A DNA stretch of 64,000 nucleotides from Planococcus donghaensis (GTDB taxonomy: Bacteria > Bacillota > Bacilli > Bacillales_A > Planococcaceae). Position numbers and translations under genes: made by a program. A model generated the notes under the pieces. The model made no database searches and had not been told where the DNA came from. It worked only from the letters and a program-made list of their open reading frames with translations. This document shows positions 1 through 8,849 of the stretch, piece by piece. The stretch is from contig NZ_CP016543.2 of NCBI RefSeq assembly GCF_001687665.2, positions 248,001-312,000 of the forward strand, given 5' to 3'. The stretch's first letter is position 1; every line of letters begins with the position of its first letter.

Positions 1-1
1 G

Positions 2-679
2 ACGGTTACAAGTATGATTAGCGACCGGATTGGACCTTCTGCATTTATCGGCCTCCAAGCTTTAGTGTTTGGTGCTGTTGTTGGATTGTTACTCGGAATT
101 GTTTCAGCTTTAAAACATAACTCGATTTTGGATTATGGTTCCGTAACCTTGGCTGTATTGGGAATGTCGATTCCGTCATTCGTCTTTGCGGCGTTATTGC
201 AATATTACGTTGGCGTTAAATTGGGTTGGCTGCCTGTTGCTTTATGGGAAGGTTACTCCAGTACGCTGTTACCATCCATCGCTTTGTCCGTGACGGTCAC
301 AGCGACTGTTGCCAGGTTTATCCGCAGTGAGATGCTTGAAGTAATCGGACAAGATTATATCATCACAGCGAGAGCAAAAGGATTAAAAGAAAACCAAGTA
401 ATGGTCAAACACGTAATCCGCAATGCGCTAATTCCGGTTGTGACGATGTTAGGGCCACTGGCGGTTTCAATCATGACAGGTACGTTAGTGATCGAAAAGA
501 TATTCGCCGTACCAGGACTAGGTGAACAATTCACGTTATCGATTCTTGTGCTCGACTACAGCGTAATTATGGGAATCACCATCTTTTATAGTGCGTTGTT
601 TATTTTTGTGGTCTTTGTTGTAGATATCATTTACAGCTTATTGGATCCACGTATTAACTATAAGGGGGGAGCGGCATGA
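2..679 (+). CDS. oppB: Oligopeptide ABC transporter permease OppB, 5' end outside window
   Basis: This is an inner-membrane permease subunit of an oligopeptide/dipeptide importer. The frame is open from base 2 and an internal Met lies at 14; about 225 of the usual ~310 residues are present, so the first helix and the start lie upstream of the window. Several hydrophobic helices are visible. The binding-protein-dependent permease (EAA) loop that docks on the ATPase is seen around TARAKGLKENQ and RNALIPVV. The stop overlaps the start of the next permease by four bases (ATGA), so the two are translationally coupled. The choice between OppB and DppB cannot be settled without the binding protein. 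Confidence 0.88.
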   Translation, partial: TVTSMISDRIGPSAFIGLQALVFGAVVGLLLGIVSALKHNSILDYGSVTLAVLGMSIPSFVFAALLQYYVGVKLGWLPVALWEGYSSTLLPSIALSVTVTATVARFIRSEMLEVIGQDYIITARAKGLKENQVMVKHVIRNALIPVVTMLGPLAVSIMTGTLVIEKIFAVPGLGEQFTLSILVLDYSVIMGITIFYSALFIFVVFVVDIIYSLLDPRINYKGGAA

Positions 680-1734
680 CCAAAAATACACCAAACCTTC
701 CTCCGCACCAAGATTTGCAAGTACAAAACCAATATGCGTATGATGAAATTCCATCAGACTTATTTGTGAAAGCACCGCTTGACCAACGAAAAAGTGAAGA
801 AATTGGAACGCCTGCTGTTTCTTTTTGGAAAGAAGCGTTTCAACGTCTCATTAAAAACAAGGGAGCGATGATTTCATTAATTTTGCTGGTCTTCTTAATT
901 GTTTTAGCGTTAATTGGACCCGGAATGAACGAATTTTCTTATCGCGAACAAAACTTAGCACATTCTAATTTGCCACCAAAAATTGAAGGGTTAGAGTGGA
1001 TGGGCTTTAACGGATTAAACTCACAAGGCGTCGATCAATACGCGGAGCGAGATGTTCAGATCAATTATTGGTTTGGAACTGATGAATTTGGACGCGATCT
1101 TTGGACGCGTGTGTGGAGAGGAACGCAGATTTCGCTGTTTATCGCTTTAGTAGCAGCGGCCCTCGATTTGGTGATAGGTGTGATTTATGGCGGTATTTCT
1201 TCTTTTTATGGAGGGCGTATCGATAATGTGATGCAGCGAATCATTGAAATTTTAATGGGGATTCCAAACTTGATCGTTATTATTTTATTTATATTGGTGC
1301 TAGAACCTGGAATTACATCGATTATTTTGGCGATGGTCATAACGGGATGGGTTGGAATGGCGCGTGTGGTGCGTGGCCAAGTGCTGCAGTTGAAAGGTCA
1401 GGAGTTTGTATTGGCTTCACGGACACTCGGAGCTTCAAACCCAAGGCTTATTTCCAAGCATCTTTTGCCGAATGTTATGGGACCGATTATTGTCACGGTG
1501 ATGTTCACGATTCCAACGGCGATTTTCTTTGAAGCCTTTTTAAGTTTTATCGGACTGGGGCTACAAGCACCACTGGCATCTCTTGGGGTACTCATTGAAG
1601 ATGGATACAAATCGATGCGTTATTTCCCATATAAATTAATTTTCCCGGCGTTAGTGATCAGCATTATCATGATTTCTTTCAATTTGCTTGGCGATGGACT
1701 GCGTGATGCACTCGATCCGAAAATGAGAAAATAA
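676..1734 (+). CDS. oppC: Oligopeptide ABC transporter permease OppC
   Basis: Second membrane subunit of the peptide importer, 352 residues. A ~60-residue cytosolic N-terminal extension precedes the first helix (about residues 62-85), then a long external loop and five more helices, the normal OppC/DppC layout. The EAA loop is visible at LASRTLGASNPRLISKHLL. It overlaps oppB by ATGA and is followed 13 bases later by oppD with an AAAGGAG site. It probably pairs with OppB as a heterodimer and imports short peptides. Confidence 0.88.
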   Translation: MTKNTPNLPPHQDLQVQNQYAYDEIPSDLFVKAPLDQRKSEEIGTPAVSFWKEAFQRLIKNKGAMISLILLVFLIVLALIGPGMNEFSYREQNLAHSNLPPKIEGLEWMGFNGLNSQGVDQYAERDVQINYWFGTDEFGRDLWTRVWRGTQISLFIALVAAALDLVIGVIYGGISSFYGGRIDNVMQRIIEILMGIPNLIVIILFILVLEPGITSIILAMVITGWVGMARVVRGQVLQLKGQEFVLASRTLGASNPRLISKHLLPNVMGPIIVTVMFTIPTAIFFEAFLSFIGLGLQAPLASLGVLIEDGYKSMRYFPYKLIFPALVISIIMISFNLLGDGLRDALDPKMRK

Positions 1735-1747
1735 AGGAGTTCCGACC

Positions 1748-2779
1748 ATGACCAATACCATTTTGACAGTCGAAGATTTGCATGTAGCGTTTAAAACTCA
1801 ACACGGTAAACTGACAGCGGTACGGGGCGTGAACTTTGAGTTGAAAAAAGGAGAAACACTCGCAATTGTTGGGGAATCGGGTTCGGGTAAATCGGTAACC
1901 GCGAAATCCATTATGCAGTTGTTGCCGAAAGCGACAACGGAAGTGACAAAAGGAGATATTACCTATAAAAGTGAAAGTTTATTGAAAATGACGAAAAACC
2001 AAATTACCGATTTGCGCGGTTCGGAAATTTCAATGGTGTTTCAAGATCCGATGACTTCTTTAAACCCAACAATGAAAGTCGGCAAACAAATTATGGAAGG
2101 CGTTCAGCGGCACGAAAACTTAACAAAAGCTCAGGCGCGTGAACGCGCACTAGATATGCTGAAGTTAGTAGGGATTCCGCAAGCAGAAAGCCGGCTTGAT
2201 AATTATCCGCACCAATTTTCAGGTGGGATGAGGCAGCGTGTGGTAATCGCGTTAGCACTTGCGTGTAACCCAAAGGTGTTGATTGCCGATGAACCGACGA
2301 CTGCTTTGGATGTAACCATTCAAGCGCAAATTCTGGAATTGATGAAAGACCTGCAAAAGAAAACCGAAACAGCCATTATTTTAATCACTCATGACTTAGG
2401 TGTAGTGGCCAATATGGCTGACCGTGTAGCTGTGATGTACGGGGGCAAAATTGTCGAGCAAGGAACTTTGGATGAAATTTTCTACAATCCTCAGCATCCA
2501 TATACACTCGGACTTTTACGTTCCATGCCCAAATTAAATGAAGACCGTGGTCAACCGTTAATGCCAATTGCCGGTTCCCCGCCTAACTTAGCAACGCTTG
2601 GAGAAGGGTGTGCATTTGCTGCGAGGTGTCCACATACGATGACCGTATGCCATACGTATACCCCACGCGACACGGTGACGGAAACAGGGCATTCTGTAGC
2701 TTGTTGGTTACAAGATTCGCGCGTAACTGAGGCGACAAGTAAAAGTGAACTTCTAGAATCGGGAACTTCTTCTAAATAG
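1748..2779 (+). CDS. oppD: Oligopeptide ABC transporter ATPase OppD
   Basis: Cytoplasmic ATPase of the peptide importer, 343 residues. Walker A is GESGSGKS near residue 42, the Q-loop is [10 protein letters not shown], the signature is FSGGMRQR, Walker B is [11 protein letters not shown] and the switch His is in THDLG. The C-terminal oligopeptide-transporter tail has a cysteine cluster (GCAFAARC, then two further Cys) of the kind that binds an iron-sulfur cluster in related proteins. A terminator follows directly and no oppF or oppA lies downstream, so the second ATPase and the binding protein must be upstream of the window or elsewhere. Confidence 0.9.
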   Translation: MTNTILTVEDLHVAFKTQHGKLTAVRGVNFELKKGETLAIVGESGSGKSVTAKSIMQLLPKATTEVTKGDITYKSESLLKMTKNQITDLRGSEISMVFQDPMTSLNPTMKVGKQIMEGVQRHENLTKAQARERALDMLKLVGIPQAESRLDNYPHQFSGGMRQRVVIALALACNPKVLIADEPTTALDVTIQAQILELMKDLQKKTETAIILITHDLGVVANMADRVAVMYGGKIVEQGTLDEIFYNPQHPYTLGLLRSMPKLNEDRGQPLMPIAGSPPNLATLGEGCAFAARCPHTMTVCHTYTPRDTVTETGHSVACWLQDSRVTEATSKSELLESGTSSK

Positions 2780-2786
2780 GTACGAT

Positions 2787-2830
2787 CAAAAAAACCAGGA
2801 AGACCTCGGGTGAGGCCTTCCTGGTTTTTT
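2787..2830. terminator. Bidirectional terminator between oppD and the NRAMP-like gene
   Basis: A-run, stem ccaggaag.cctc / gagg.cttcctgg with one mismatch, and T-run. It is symmetric enough to serve oppD on the plus strand and the minus-strand operon ending at 2854. Confidence 0.85.
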
Positions 2831-2853
2831 GTGTTGTTAACTCGCATGAGAAG

Positions 2854-4059
2854 TTATTTGAATAGTGCTGGAATACCATTCATTAATGTATATGTTCCCA
2901 TCCATGCCATAGAAACGACAATGATAAGTCCGAAAATCGTCATCCATAAAGGATGTTTGTAGTCGCCAACAATTTTGACTTTGTGAGCAGCGATCAACAT
3001 AACGCCCAGTGCGATCGGTAAAATTAATCCGTTAACCGATCCAACAAGCACTAAAATCAAGACAGGTTTTCCAATAATCACGAAAACGGCTGTCGAGATG
3101 ACAATAAAACTAATAGTCAACAAGCGGTGGTATTTTTCAAGCGCTGGGCTGAACGAACGAATAAAGGATACAGATGTGTAAGCAGCACCGACAACTGAAG
3201 TTACGGCAGCTGCCCACATAACGATCCCGAACATTTTGTAACCAACGTTACCCGCGGCAAGCTGGAAGACAGATGCAGGTGGGTTGTCTGGGTCTAGAGA
3301 AAGACCTTGAGATACGACGCCTAACACCGCTAAAAATAAAATAATACGCATTAGTGAAGCAATCCCGATTGCATAAATCGAGCTTCTCGTAACTTCTGGT
3401 AACGCGGCTTTACCGGTCAGTCCCGCATCAATCAATCGGTGACCGCCGGCAAACGTGATGTAACCACCAACGGTACCGCCGACCAATGTGACAATGGCAA
3501 AGATGTCAATGTTATCTGGAATAAAGGTTTTGGTAATCGCTTCACCAACAGGTGGTTGAGCTGTAATCATGACGTAAACCGTTAAGCCGATCATCACAAA
3601 GCCAAGAATTTGGGCGAAACGGTCCATTGCACGTCCTGCTTCTTTTACAACAAAGATGCCAATCGCCAGCACACCACTTAATAGAGCGCCGGTTTTTGGA
3701 TCGATTCCAAACAATACGTTTGTCCCAAGTCCAGCACCACCGATATTTCCGATGTTAAATGCTAGACCTCCCATGACAACGAGTAAGGCCAGGAAATAAC
3801 CGAGGCCTGGTAACACGTCATTGGCAATATCTTGAGCTCGTTTTCCTGACACTGCGATGATGCGCCAAATGTTTGTTTGTGCACCGATATCAATAATAAT
3901 TGAGATTAAAATAACAAATCCAAAAGAAGCGAGTAAGGTCTCTGTAAAAACAGTTGTTTGTGTTAAAAAGCCGGGCCCAATCGCTGAAGTTGCCATTAGG
4001 AAAGCTGCGCCAAGCAAGACGCTGCGGTTTGTATTTTTCATTTTTGGTGCACTCTTCAT
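2854..4059 (-). CDS. Divergent NRAMP-fold transporter (YcsG-like) of the pxp operon
   Basis: A 401-residue polytopic membrane protein with about eleven helices, last gene of the 5-oxoprolinase operon. Gene order matches the B. subtilis kip region, where ycsG neighbours pxpA, kipI and kipA. The usual NRAMP metal ligands are not visible: helix 1 reads GPGFLTQTT where DPGN is expected, and the helix-6 region (GGYITFAGGH) lacks the MPH motif. A manganese/iron transport call is therefore doubtful; import of 5-oxoproline or a related small molecule is an inference from context. The ATG at 4059 is preferred to a TTG at 4062 because GGGGGA sits about six bases upstream of it. Confidence 0.8.
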   Translation of the reverse strand: MKSAPKMKNTNRSVLLGAAFLMATSAIGPGFLTQTTVFTETLLASFGFVILISIIIDIGAQTNIWRIIAVSGKRAQDIANDVLPGLGYFLALLVVMGGLAFNIGNIGGAGLGTNVLFGIDPKTGALLSGVLAIGIFVVKEAGRAMDRFAQILGFVMIGLTVYVMITAQPPVGEAITKTFIPDNIDIFAIVTLVGGTVGGYITFAGGHRLIDAGLTGKAALPEVTRSSIYAIGIASLMRIILFLAVLGVVSQGLSLDPDNPPASVFQLAAGNVGYKMFGIVMWAAAVTSVVGAAYTSVSFIRSFSPALEKYHRLLTISFIVISTAVFVIIGKPVLILVLVGSVNGLILPIALGVMLIAAHKVKIVGDYKHPLWMTIFGLIIVVSMAWMGTYTLMNGIPALFK

Positions 4060-4080
4060 CAAAATCCCCCTAAGTATGTA

Positions 4081-4851
4081 TTAAACAAATTCCTGTACTT
4101 TTACGATGTTGATATTCGATTCTTTTAGAGATTTTGAAATTTGAACCGCAAAATCCAGTGCGTGAATCCCATCGCCGTGAATGCAAATCGTATCTGCTTG
4201 TAGCAACGCATCTGTTTGATCGACCGTCGTGACTTTATTTTCTTTGACCATCCGAACCACTTGATCTATAGCGAGCTTGGAATCCGTGATTAACGCATTG
4301 CTTTGTGACCTTGGTGTTAACGAGCCGTCTCGCTGGTACGTGCGATCTGAAAAGACTTCATTGGCTGTGCGCAGTCCGATGTTTTTTCCAGCTTTTACGA
4401 TTTCACTGCCAGACAGTCCAAACAGTACAAGCTCTGGGTCAATTTTATAAACGGCTTCAGCAATTGCTTCTGACAACGCAGCATCTTTTACAGCCATATT
4501 GTATAAAGCACCGTGCGCTTTGACGTGTTGCAATTGACCGCCTTCTGCTTTGACAAAGCCTGACAAAGCGCCAATTTGATAGACGACTAGGTCATAAGCT
4601 TCTTGAGGAGATAATGCGATATTCCGACGTCCAAAGCCGACCAAGTCTTGAAGGCCGGGATGAGCACCGATCCCGACGTTTTTCTCGAGCGCTAATTTGA
4701 CGGTTTTCCTCATCGTCGTTGGGTCGCCTGCATGAAAGCCACAAGCGATGTTCGCTGACGTTACATAATCGAGAATTTCTTCGTCGTTGCCCATTGTGTA
4801 AGCGCCAAAACTTTCACCCATATCGCAGTTTAAATCTACTCGATAAGTCAT
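4081..4851 (-). CDS. pxpA: 5-oxoprolinase subunit A (LamB/YcsF family)
   Basis: Catalytic subunit A of the bacterial ATP-dependent 5-oxoprolinase PxpABC, which opens 5-oxo-L-proline to glutamate in the cytoplasm. The 256-residue protein has the family hallmarks at its N-terminus ([36 protein letters not shown]). The start at 4851 is chosen over an ATG six bases earlier: it forms an ATGA overlap with the pxpC stop, and AGGAGG lies seven bases upstream. It is the third gene of the operon. Confidence 0.92.
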   Translation of the reverse strand: MTYRVDLNCDMGESFGAYTMGNDEEILDYVTSANIACGFHAGDPTTMRKTVKLALEKNVGIGAHPGLQDLVGFGRRNIALSPQEAYDLVVYQIGALSGFVKAEGGQLQHVKAHGALYNMAVKDAALSEAIAEAVYKIDPELVLFGLSGSEIVKAGKNIGLRTANEVFSDRTYQRDGSLTPRSQSNALITDSKLAIDQVVRMVKENKVTTVDQTDALLQADTICIHGDGIHALDFAVQISKSLKESNINIVKVQEFV

Positions 4852-5828
4852 TTCCATTCCTCCTGTTTTAGTTGGATTGAGGCTTTTATTTCTCGAATGT
4901 GCTGCTCTTGTTCGATCAACCGTTGTTGAGCATCGGCTAAGGAAATTTCTTTAAAGCGTAACCACTCGCCTTGTTTTAATTGCGCGATCAGTGGCAAGTC
5001 GACAGATGCCACTTGTCCGATTTTCGGGTAGCCGCCTGTCGTTTGCCGGTCAGCCATTAAAATAATCGGGTTGCCGTCACTCGGAACTTGAACAGAACCA
5101 AACGCCACCGCTTCGGAAATCAATTCAGTAGGCTCTTCTAAAGCTAGATTCGGACCTTCTAATCGGTAACCCATGCGGTCAGAGTTGCCGGAGACAGAGA
5201 ATGCTTCGGTGAAAATCTGTTCTTTGCTCGCCTCATTAAACAACTCAAATTGTTTACCTTTGATCATCCGAATAATGGGTTCTTCAAAATAACGAGCGGG
5301 TGGAACAAGCCAATCAAATTCACTGTCACTGCTTCGCTCGAGTGCTTTTAGTTGCATGGGAGTTAGCTCACCCGTATGTATGTCATCGCCTTTTGTTAAA
5401 GACCGTCCTTGAAATCCGCCGATTCCAGCACGCAAGTATGTAGAACGACTACCCATTACCTCTTCGACTTGAATACCGCCAGCAACAGCTAAGTAACAGC
5501 GTGCACCGATACGAGGCTCACCAAACGTTAGGGTACTGTCTTTTTTCACGACGAGCATTCGCCACGTTTTAATAGGAGAGCCGTCTATTTTGGGACTTAA
5601 ATCTCCACCGCATAAAGCGATAAGGGCATCTTCGGTAAATTGAATTTTCGGTCCAACTAGCGAAATTTCAAGGGTGGCCGATTGTTCGTCGTTTCCAACA
5701 AGTAAATTAGCTAAGCGGTGCGCGAAAGGATCCATAACCCCGCTTGCAATGACGCCATACTTTTGGAATCCAGTACGTCCCAAGTCTTGAACCGAAGTTT
5801 GCAAGCCGCCTTTATGTATTTTCAGCAT
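4848..5828 (-). CDS. pxpC: 5-oxoprolinase subunit C (KipA/allophanate hydrolase subunit 2 family)
   Basis: 326-residue biotin-dependent-carboxyltransferase-like subunit of 5-oxoprolinase; in B. subtilis the homologue is KipA. The family opening motif is [18 protein letters not shown], and the central [18 protein letters not shown] segment is typical of AHS2 domains. The frame stays open upstream to 5954, but the start at 5828 has GGGAGGA about eight bases before it and gives the normal family length. It overlaps the end of pxpB by 17 bases and the start of pxpA by four, so translation is coupled along the operon. Confidence 0.92.
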   Translation of the reverse strand: MLKIHKGGLQTSVQDLGRTGFQKYGVIASGVMDPFAHRLANLLVGNDEQSATLEISLVGPKIQFTEDALIALCGGDLSPKIDGSPIKTWRMLVVKKDSTLTFGEPRIGARCYLAVAGGIQVEEVMGSRSTYLRAGIGGFQGRSLTKGDDIHTGELTPMQLKALERSSDSEFDWLVPPARYFEEPIIRMIKGKQFELFNEASKEQIFTEAFSVSGNSDRMGYRLEGPNLALEEPTELISEAVAFGSVQVPSDGNPIILMADRQTTGGYPKIGQVASVDLPLIAQLKQGEWLRFKEISLADAQQRLIEQEQHIREIKASIQLKQEEWK

Positions 5829-6510
5829 TTGGCTCGTCCTCCCATGCATCATACTCTTTTTTTGAAATTTCCTTGAAAATAATTTTGTCGCCTGCTTGAA
5901 GTAAGCTTGGAATCTCGTCTTCCGGTCGAAACAATCGAATCGGAGTTCGCCCAATTAGTTGCCAACCACCAGGAGTTTCGATTGGATAAGCCCCGGTTTG
6001 ATTGCCCGCAATGCCAACAGTACGTTCTGGAATGCGGAGGCGCGGGGAATCGCGACGAGGTGCGGCAATTTTTTCAGACATGCCTCCGATAAACGGAAAT
6101 CCTGGAGCAAAGCCAATCATATGAACAGAATAATCTCCAGATGTATGAATATCGATCACTTCGCGAGCTGTTAAGTTATTATGCTGTGCGACAAATTCTA
6201 AGTCGGGTCCGAATTCACCGCCATAACAAACGGGAATTTCGATGGTTCTTGATTGGATGGGGAGGTCGTCACCTAAATGATTCAGAAGTTCTTCAATTTC
6301 TGCTTTCACGACATCGTATGTTGCGATACACGGATCGTAAAAGACGGATACAGTAACAAAAGCGGGTATCACTTCGATCAACCATTCCGGTTGGCGACTT
6401 TCTAGAAGAATAGAAAGTTTTCTTACTTGTTGTTCCGTTTCTTCATCGATTTTATTGCCAAGATCTACTGCAATCGCCTGGTCACCGAGCGGCGAAAAAA
6501 AAGCGTTCAT
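5812..6510 (-). CDS. pxpB: 5-oxoprolinase subunit B (KipI/allophanate hydrolase subunit 1 family)
   Basis: First gene of the pxp operon, 232 residues. Family motifs include SPLGDQAIAVDLG at the N-terminus, HTSGDYSVHMIGFAPGFPF, RIPERTVGIAGNQTGAYP and GGWQLIGRTP. The B. subtilis homologue KipI also inhibits the sporulation kinase KinA; whether that role holds here cannot be judged. The start at 6510 is preferred to an ATG at 6516 because GGAGG lies seven bases before it. The upstream region holds a promoter candidate and the 21-bp repeat array. Confidence 0.92.
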   Translation of the reverse strand: MNAFFSPLGDQAIAVDLGNKIDEETEQQVRKLSILLESRQPEWLIEVIPAFVTVSVFYDPCIATYDVVKAEIEELLNHLGDDLPIQSRTIEIPVCYGGEFGPDLEFVAQHNNLTAREVIDIHTSGDYSVHMIGFAPGFPFIGGMSEKIAAPRRDSPRLRIPERTVGIAGNQTGAYPIETPGGWQLIGRTPIRLFRPEDEIPSLLQAGDKIIFKEISKKEYDAWEDEPNAENT

Positions 6511-6552
6511 CAACATCCCTCCATATCCAGATAATTCTTACATATTCATTCT

Positions 6553-6581
6553 AGTATACGGGTTATAGAGGTGTACAGAAT
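6553..6581 (-). promoter_or_regulatory. Candidate promoter of the pxp operon
   Basis: On the minus strand a good -10 (TATACT, 6558-6553) lies 17 bases from a weak -35 (ATTCTG, 6581-6576). A weak -35 is what one expects of an activator-dependent promoter, and the repeat array begins about 25 bases further upstream. Confidence 0.45.
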
Positions 6582-6604
6582 AGATTAGAAAGAAGCAAAT
6601 CCAG

Positions 6605-6709
6605 TTTGGACAGTATTTCCTATCATTTGGACAGTATTTGTCCCCATTTGGACAGTATTTTCATTGATATGGACAGTATTGCTCATTTTTTGGACAGTAT
6701 ATCCAATAA
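6605..6709. repeat. Five direct repeats with an exact 21-bp period upstream of pxpB
   Basis: The sequence TTTGGACAGTATTT, or a close variant, begins at 6605, 6626, 6647, 6668 and 6689. Every step is exactly 21 bases, about two helical turns, and the seven bases between copies are not conserved. The core TGGACAGTAT is unchanged in all five copies. The array lies roughly 60-160 bases upstream of the presumed pxp transcription start. It may be a regulator-binding array placed on one face of the helix, or a genome-wide intergenic repeat; the sequence alone does not decide. Confidence 0.9.
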
Positions 6710-6733
6710 GTGGGAGGATGATTAGTTTACATC

Positions 6734-6767
6734 AAAAAAAAGCTGCTCAAAGGATGAGCAGCTTTTT
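6734..6767 (-). terminator. Terminator of the solute-binding lipoprotein gene
   Basis: Perfect stem aaaagctgctca / tgagcagctttt around AAGGA, with the T-run on the minus strand right after the stop at 6772. Confidence 0.85.
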
Positions 6768-6771
6768 GATA

Positions 6772-7620
6772 TTATTCTTCAATATTTACTTTTTGAGTTA
6801 CATCGGCACCGTTAAAGAATTCTGCAGAGATTTCAGCGATAGTGCCGTCTTCTAGCATTTCTTCAATGACACCATTCACATTGTCCGCTAGTTCTGAGTT
6901 GTCTTTGTTCATAACCACGCCAACTTCAGAAGGGCTGTATTTCAAGTTTGGATGGATTGTAATTTCTAGCTCTGGAAACGCAGCTAGCGCTAAAGTTTGT
7001 AGGTAGTAGTCGTTTAAAATAACGTCTGTACGCCCAATTGCCACATCGCGCAAGTAAGTTTCGTTTGTTGCGTTGTCGTATACCACTTCTTCAGCGCCGT
7101 ATTCACGAGCCATTTGCATGTAAACAGAAGTTGAAGCACCTGCAGCTTTTTTGCCTTCTAAATCTTCTAGCGTCTCAATTCCAGACAAATCTCCTGAACG
7201 AACAATTGCTGTTCCGTAAGAGTATTTGAAGGGTGTCGAGAAGATGAAGTTTTCTTCACGGTCTTCTGTGATTTCGATGTCGTTCGCAGCCAAATCAACT
7301 TGTCCTGTTTGAACAGAAGTTAACATTTCATCAAATCCAAGTTCCGTGAACTCAATTTCAAGTTCAAGACGCTCGCCAATTTCACGTACAACTTCCACTT
7401 CAAATCCCGTTAATTCATCAGATCCTTCAGAACGGTAAGATGTCGGAAATAATGTACCAGATGTAGCAACAGTTAAGCTGCCCTCTTCTTGGATGTCGTC
7501 CCAAGCTGATTTTTCTTCTTCTGTAGCTGTATCCTCGTCATTTCCACAAGCGCTTAAAAGCGACACAATCGCAAGACCAGCAACCATGGACAATTTTTTA
7601 CTCCAAAATAATTTTTTCAA
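6772..7620 (-). CDS. Amino-acid ABC transporter substrate-binding lipoprotein (SBP family 3)
   Basis: 282-residue lipoprotein. The signal peptide ends in the lipobox LLSAC at about residue 25, followed by an acidic linker. The family-3 binding fold shows in SYRSEGSDELTGFEVEVV, TGQVDLAANDIEIT and the C-terminal EEMLEDGTIAEIS. It probably captures a polar amino acid (cystine, ornithine or similar). No permease or ATPase gene is adjacent, so it must work with components encoded elsewhere. The start is TTG at 7620 with AGGAGG eight bases upstream; no in-frame ATG competes. Confidence 0.87.
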   Translation of the reverse strand: MKKLFWSKKLSMVAGLAIVSLLSACGNDEDTATEEEKSAWDDIQEEGSLTVATSGTLFPTSYRSEGSDELTGFEVEVVREIGERLELEIEFTELGFDEMLTSVQTGQVDLAANDIEITEDREENFIFSTPFKYSYGTAIVRSGDLSGIETLEDLEGKKAAGASTSVYMQMAREYGAEEVVYDNATNETYLRDVAIGRTDVILNDYYLQTLALAAFPELEITIHPNLKYSPSEVGVVMNKDNSELADNVNGVIEEMLEDGTIAEISAEFFNGADVTQKVNIEE

Positions 7621-7653
7621 TTGTTATTCCTCCTATAGTTTTGTAGCCTATAA

Positions 7654-7682
7654 AACATAGCATTATTGGCGAGCGGAGACAA
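7654..7682 (-). promoter_or_regulatory. Candidate promoter of the lipoprotein gene
   Basis: Minus-strand TTGTCT (7682-7677), 17-base spacer, TATGTT (7659-7654), about 35 bases before the start codon. The match is moderate. Confidence 0.4.
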
Positions 7683-7779
7683 CGTTTTCGTGACTATATT
7701 ATCAATAAAAACTAATATTTTATTAAAAGGCGGAAAAGTCTGATAATTAAGTCTGATTTGTGGAACAGTTTGAACAATA

Positions 7780-7799
7780 GTTGTATTCTAGAATAGAAC
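7780..7799. promoter_or_regulatory. 20-bp inverted repeat, candidate operator for the ABC exporter pair
   Basis: GTTGTATTCT and AGAATAGAAC are inverted copies matching at nine of ten positions, centred on TTCTAGAA. It sits 133 bases upstream of the ATPase start at 7932, in a 311-base gap that otherwise shows only AT-rich promoter-like sequence. A dimeric repressor site is plausible; the regulator is unknown. Confidence 0.45.
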
Positions 7800-7931
7800 A
7801 AGTCCGTGTAAAACACAAAATGATAAGACCATAATAAATGGCCGAGTTGGATTTGGAATCGTATTGGGTAAGGTTGACGAATATTTTGATATTCAACAGA
7901 AAAGCTTTTACACCAGTAAGGAGGAAGAATC

Positions 7932-8849
7932 ATGACAGTTTTAAGAACGGTCGATTTGACGAAAAAATTTGGCGATTTTGCGGCTTTAGATAAGGTGAAT
8001 ATTGAAGTGGGTGAAGGAGAAGTATATGGGTTTATCGGACCCAATGGCTCTGGGAAATCGACAACTTTGCGTGTGCTTCTAGGGATATTAAAAGCGACAG
8101 AAGGACGAGCTGAAATTTTTGGCAAAGATTCTTGGAAAGAGGCAGTGGAAATCCATAAGCGGGTTGCTTACGTTCCGGGAGAAGTGAGTTTGTGGCCGAA
8201 CTTAACCGGAGGGGAAGTCATCGATTTATTGGTTAAACTGCGCGGTGGCAATGATTACAACCGCCGGGAAGAATTGATCCAGAAATTTGATTTGGACCCG
8301 AGCAAGAAATGCCGTACGTATTCCAAAGGGAATCGTCAAAAAGTGGCATTGATTGCGGCGCTCTCTTCAGATGTCGATTTGTATATATTAGATGAACCTA
8401 CTTCTGGTCTCGATCCATTGATGGAACGAACCTTTCAAGAATATATTATCGAGGAAAAAAAACAAGGCAAAAGTATTTTATTATCAAGTCATATTTTGTC
8501 TGAAGTTGAAAAACTTTGCGACAAAGTGGCGATTATTCGCGAAGGCAAAATTATCGAAACCGGGTCATTAAAAGACTTACGTCATTTGACAGGAACGATT
8601 TTGTTGGTAGAGACAAAAAAACCAATTTTGGATTTGGCTAACGTACGAGGAGTGAGTGGGATTCAACCAAAAGGAAATGCGGTATCTTTTCAAGTAGATA
8701 GCGGAGAAGTGGCGGGTGTGATTAGTTACATTAGCCAGTTTGAAATTGTTCGCATCGAAAGCTCACCTCCAACATTGGAACAATTATTTATGCGTCACTA
8801 TGAAGTCACTGATAAAACGACTGGAGCAGGAGCGGGGGGCGAGGCTTAA
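7932..8849 (+). CDS. ABC-2 type transporter ATP-binding protein
   Basis: 305-residue cytoplasmic ATPase. Walker A is GPNGSGKST near residue 38, the signature is the variant YSKGNRQK, Walker B is LYILDEPTSGLDP, and the switch His is in LLSSHILSEVEKL. A C-terminal ~80-residue domain of DrrA/CcmA-type exporters follows. It is translationally coupled (TAATG overlap) to the large permease downstream, so the two form one exporter for an unknown substrate, perhaps a drug, lipid or peptide. AAGGAGGAAG precedes the start. Confidence 0.88.
   Translation: MTVLRTVDLTKKFGDFAALDKVNIEVGEGEVYGFIGPNGSGKSTTLRVLLGILKATEGRAEIFGKDSWKEAVEIHKRVAYVPGEVSLWPNLTGGEVIDLLVKLRGGNDYNRREELIQKFDLDPSKKCRTYSKGNRQKVALIAALSSDVDLYILDEPTSGLDPLMERTFQEYIIEEKKQGKSILLSSHILSEVEKLCDKVAIIREGKIIETGSLKDLRHLTGTILLVETKKPILDLANVRGVSGIQPKGNAVSFQVDSGEVAGVISYISQFEIVRIESSPPTLEQLFMRHYEVTDKTTGAGAGGEA

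Noticed and set aside
7712..8125. 137-codon minus-strand frame across the ABC ATPase start
   Set aside because: It overlaps the well-supported ATPase gene, has no ribosome site and lacks protein-like composition.
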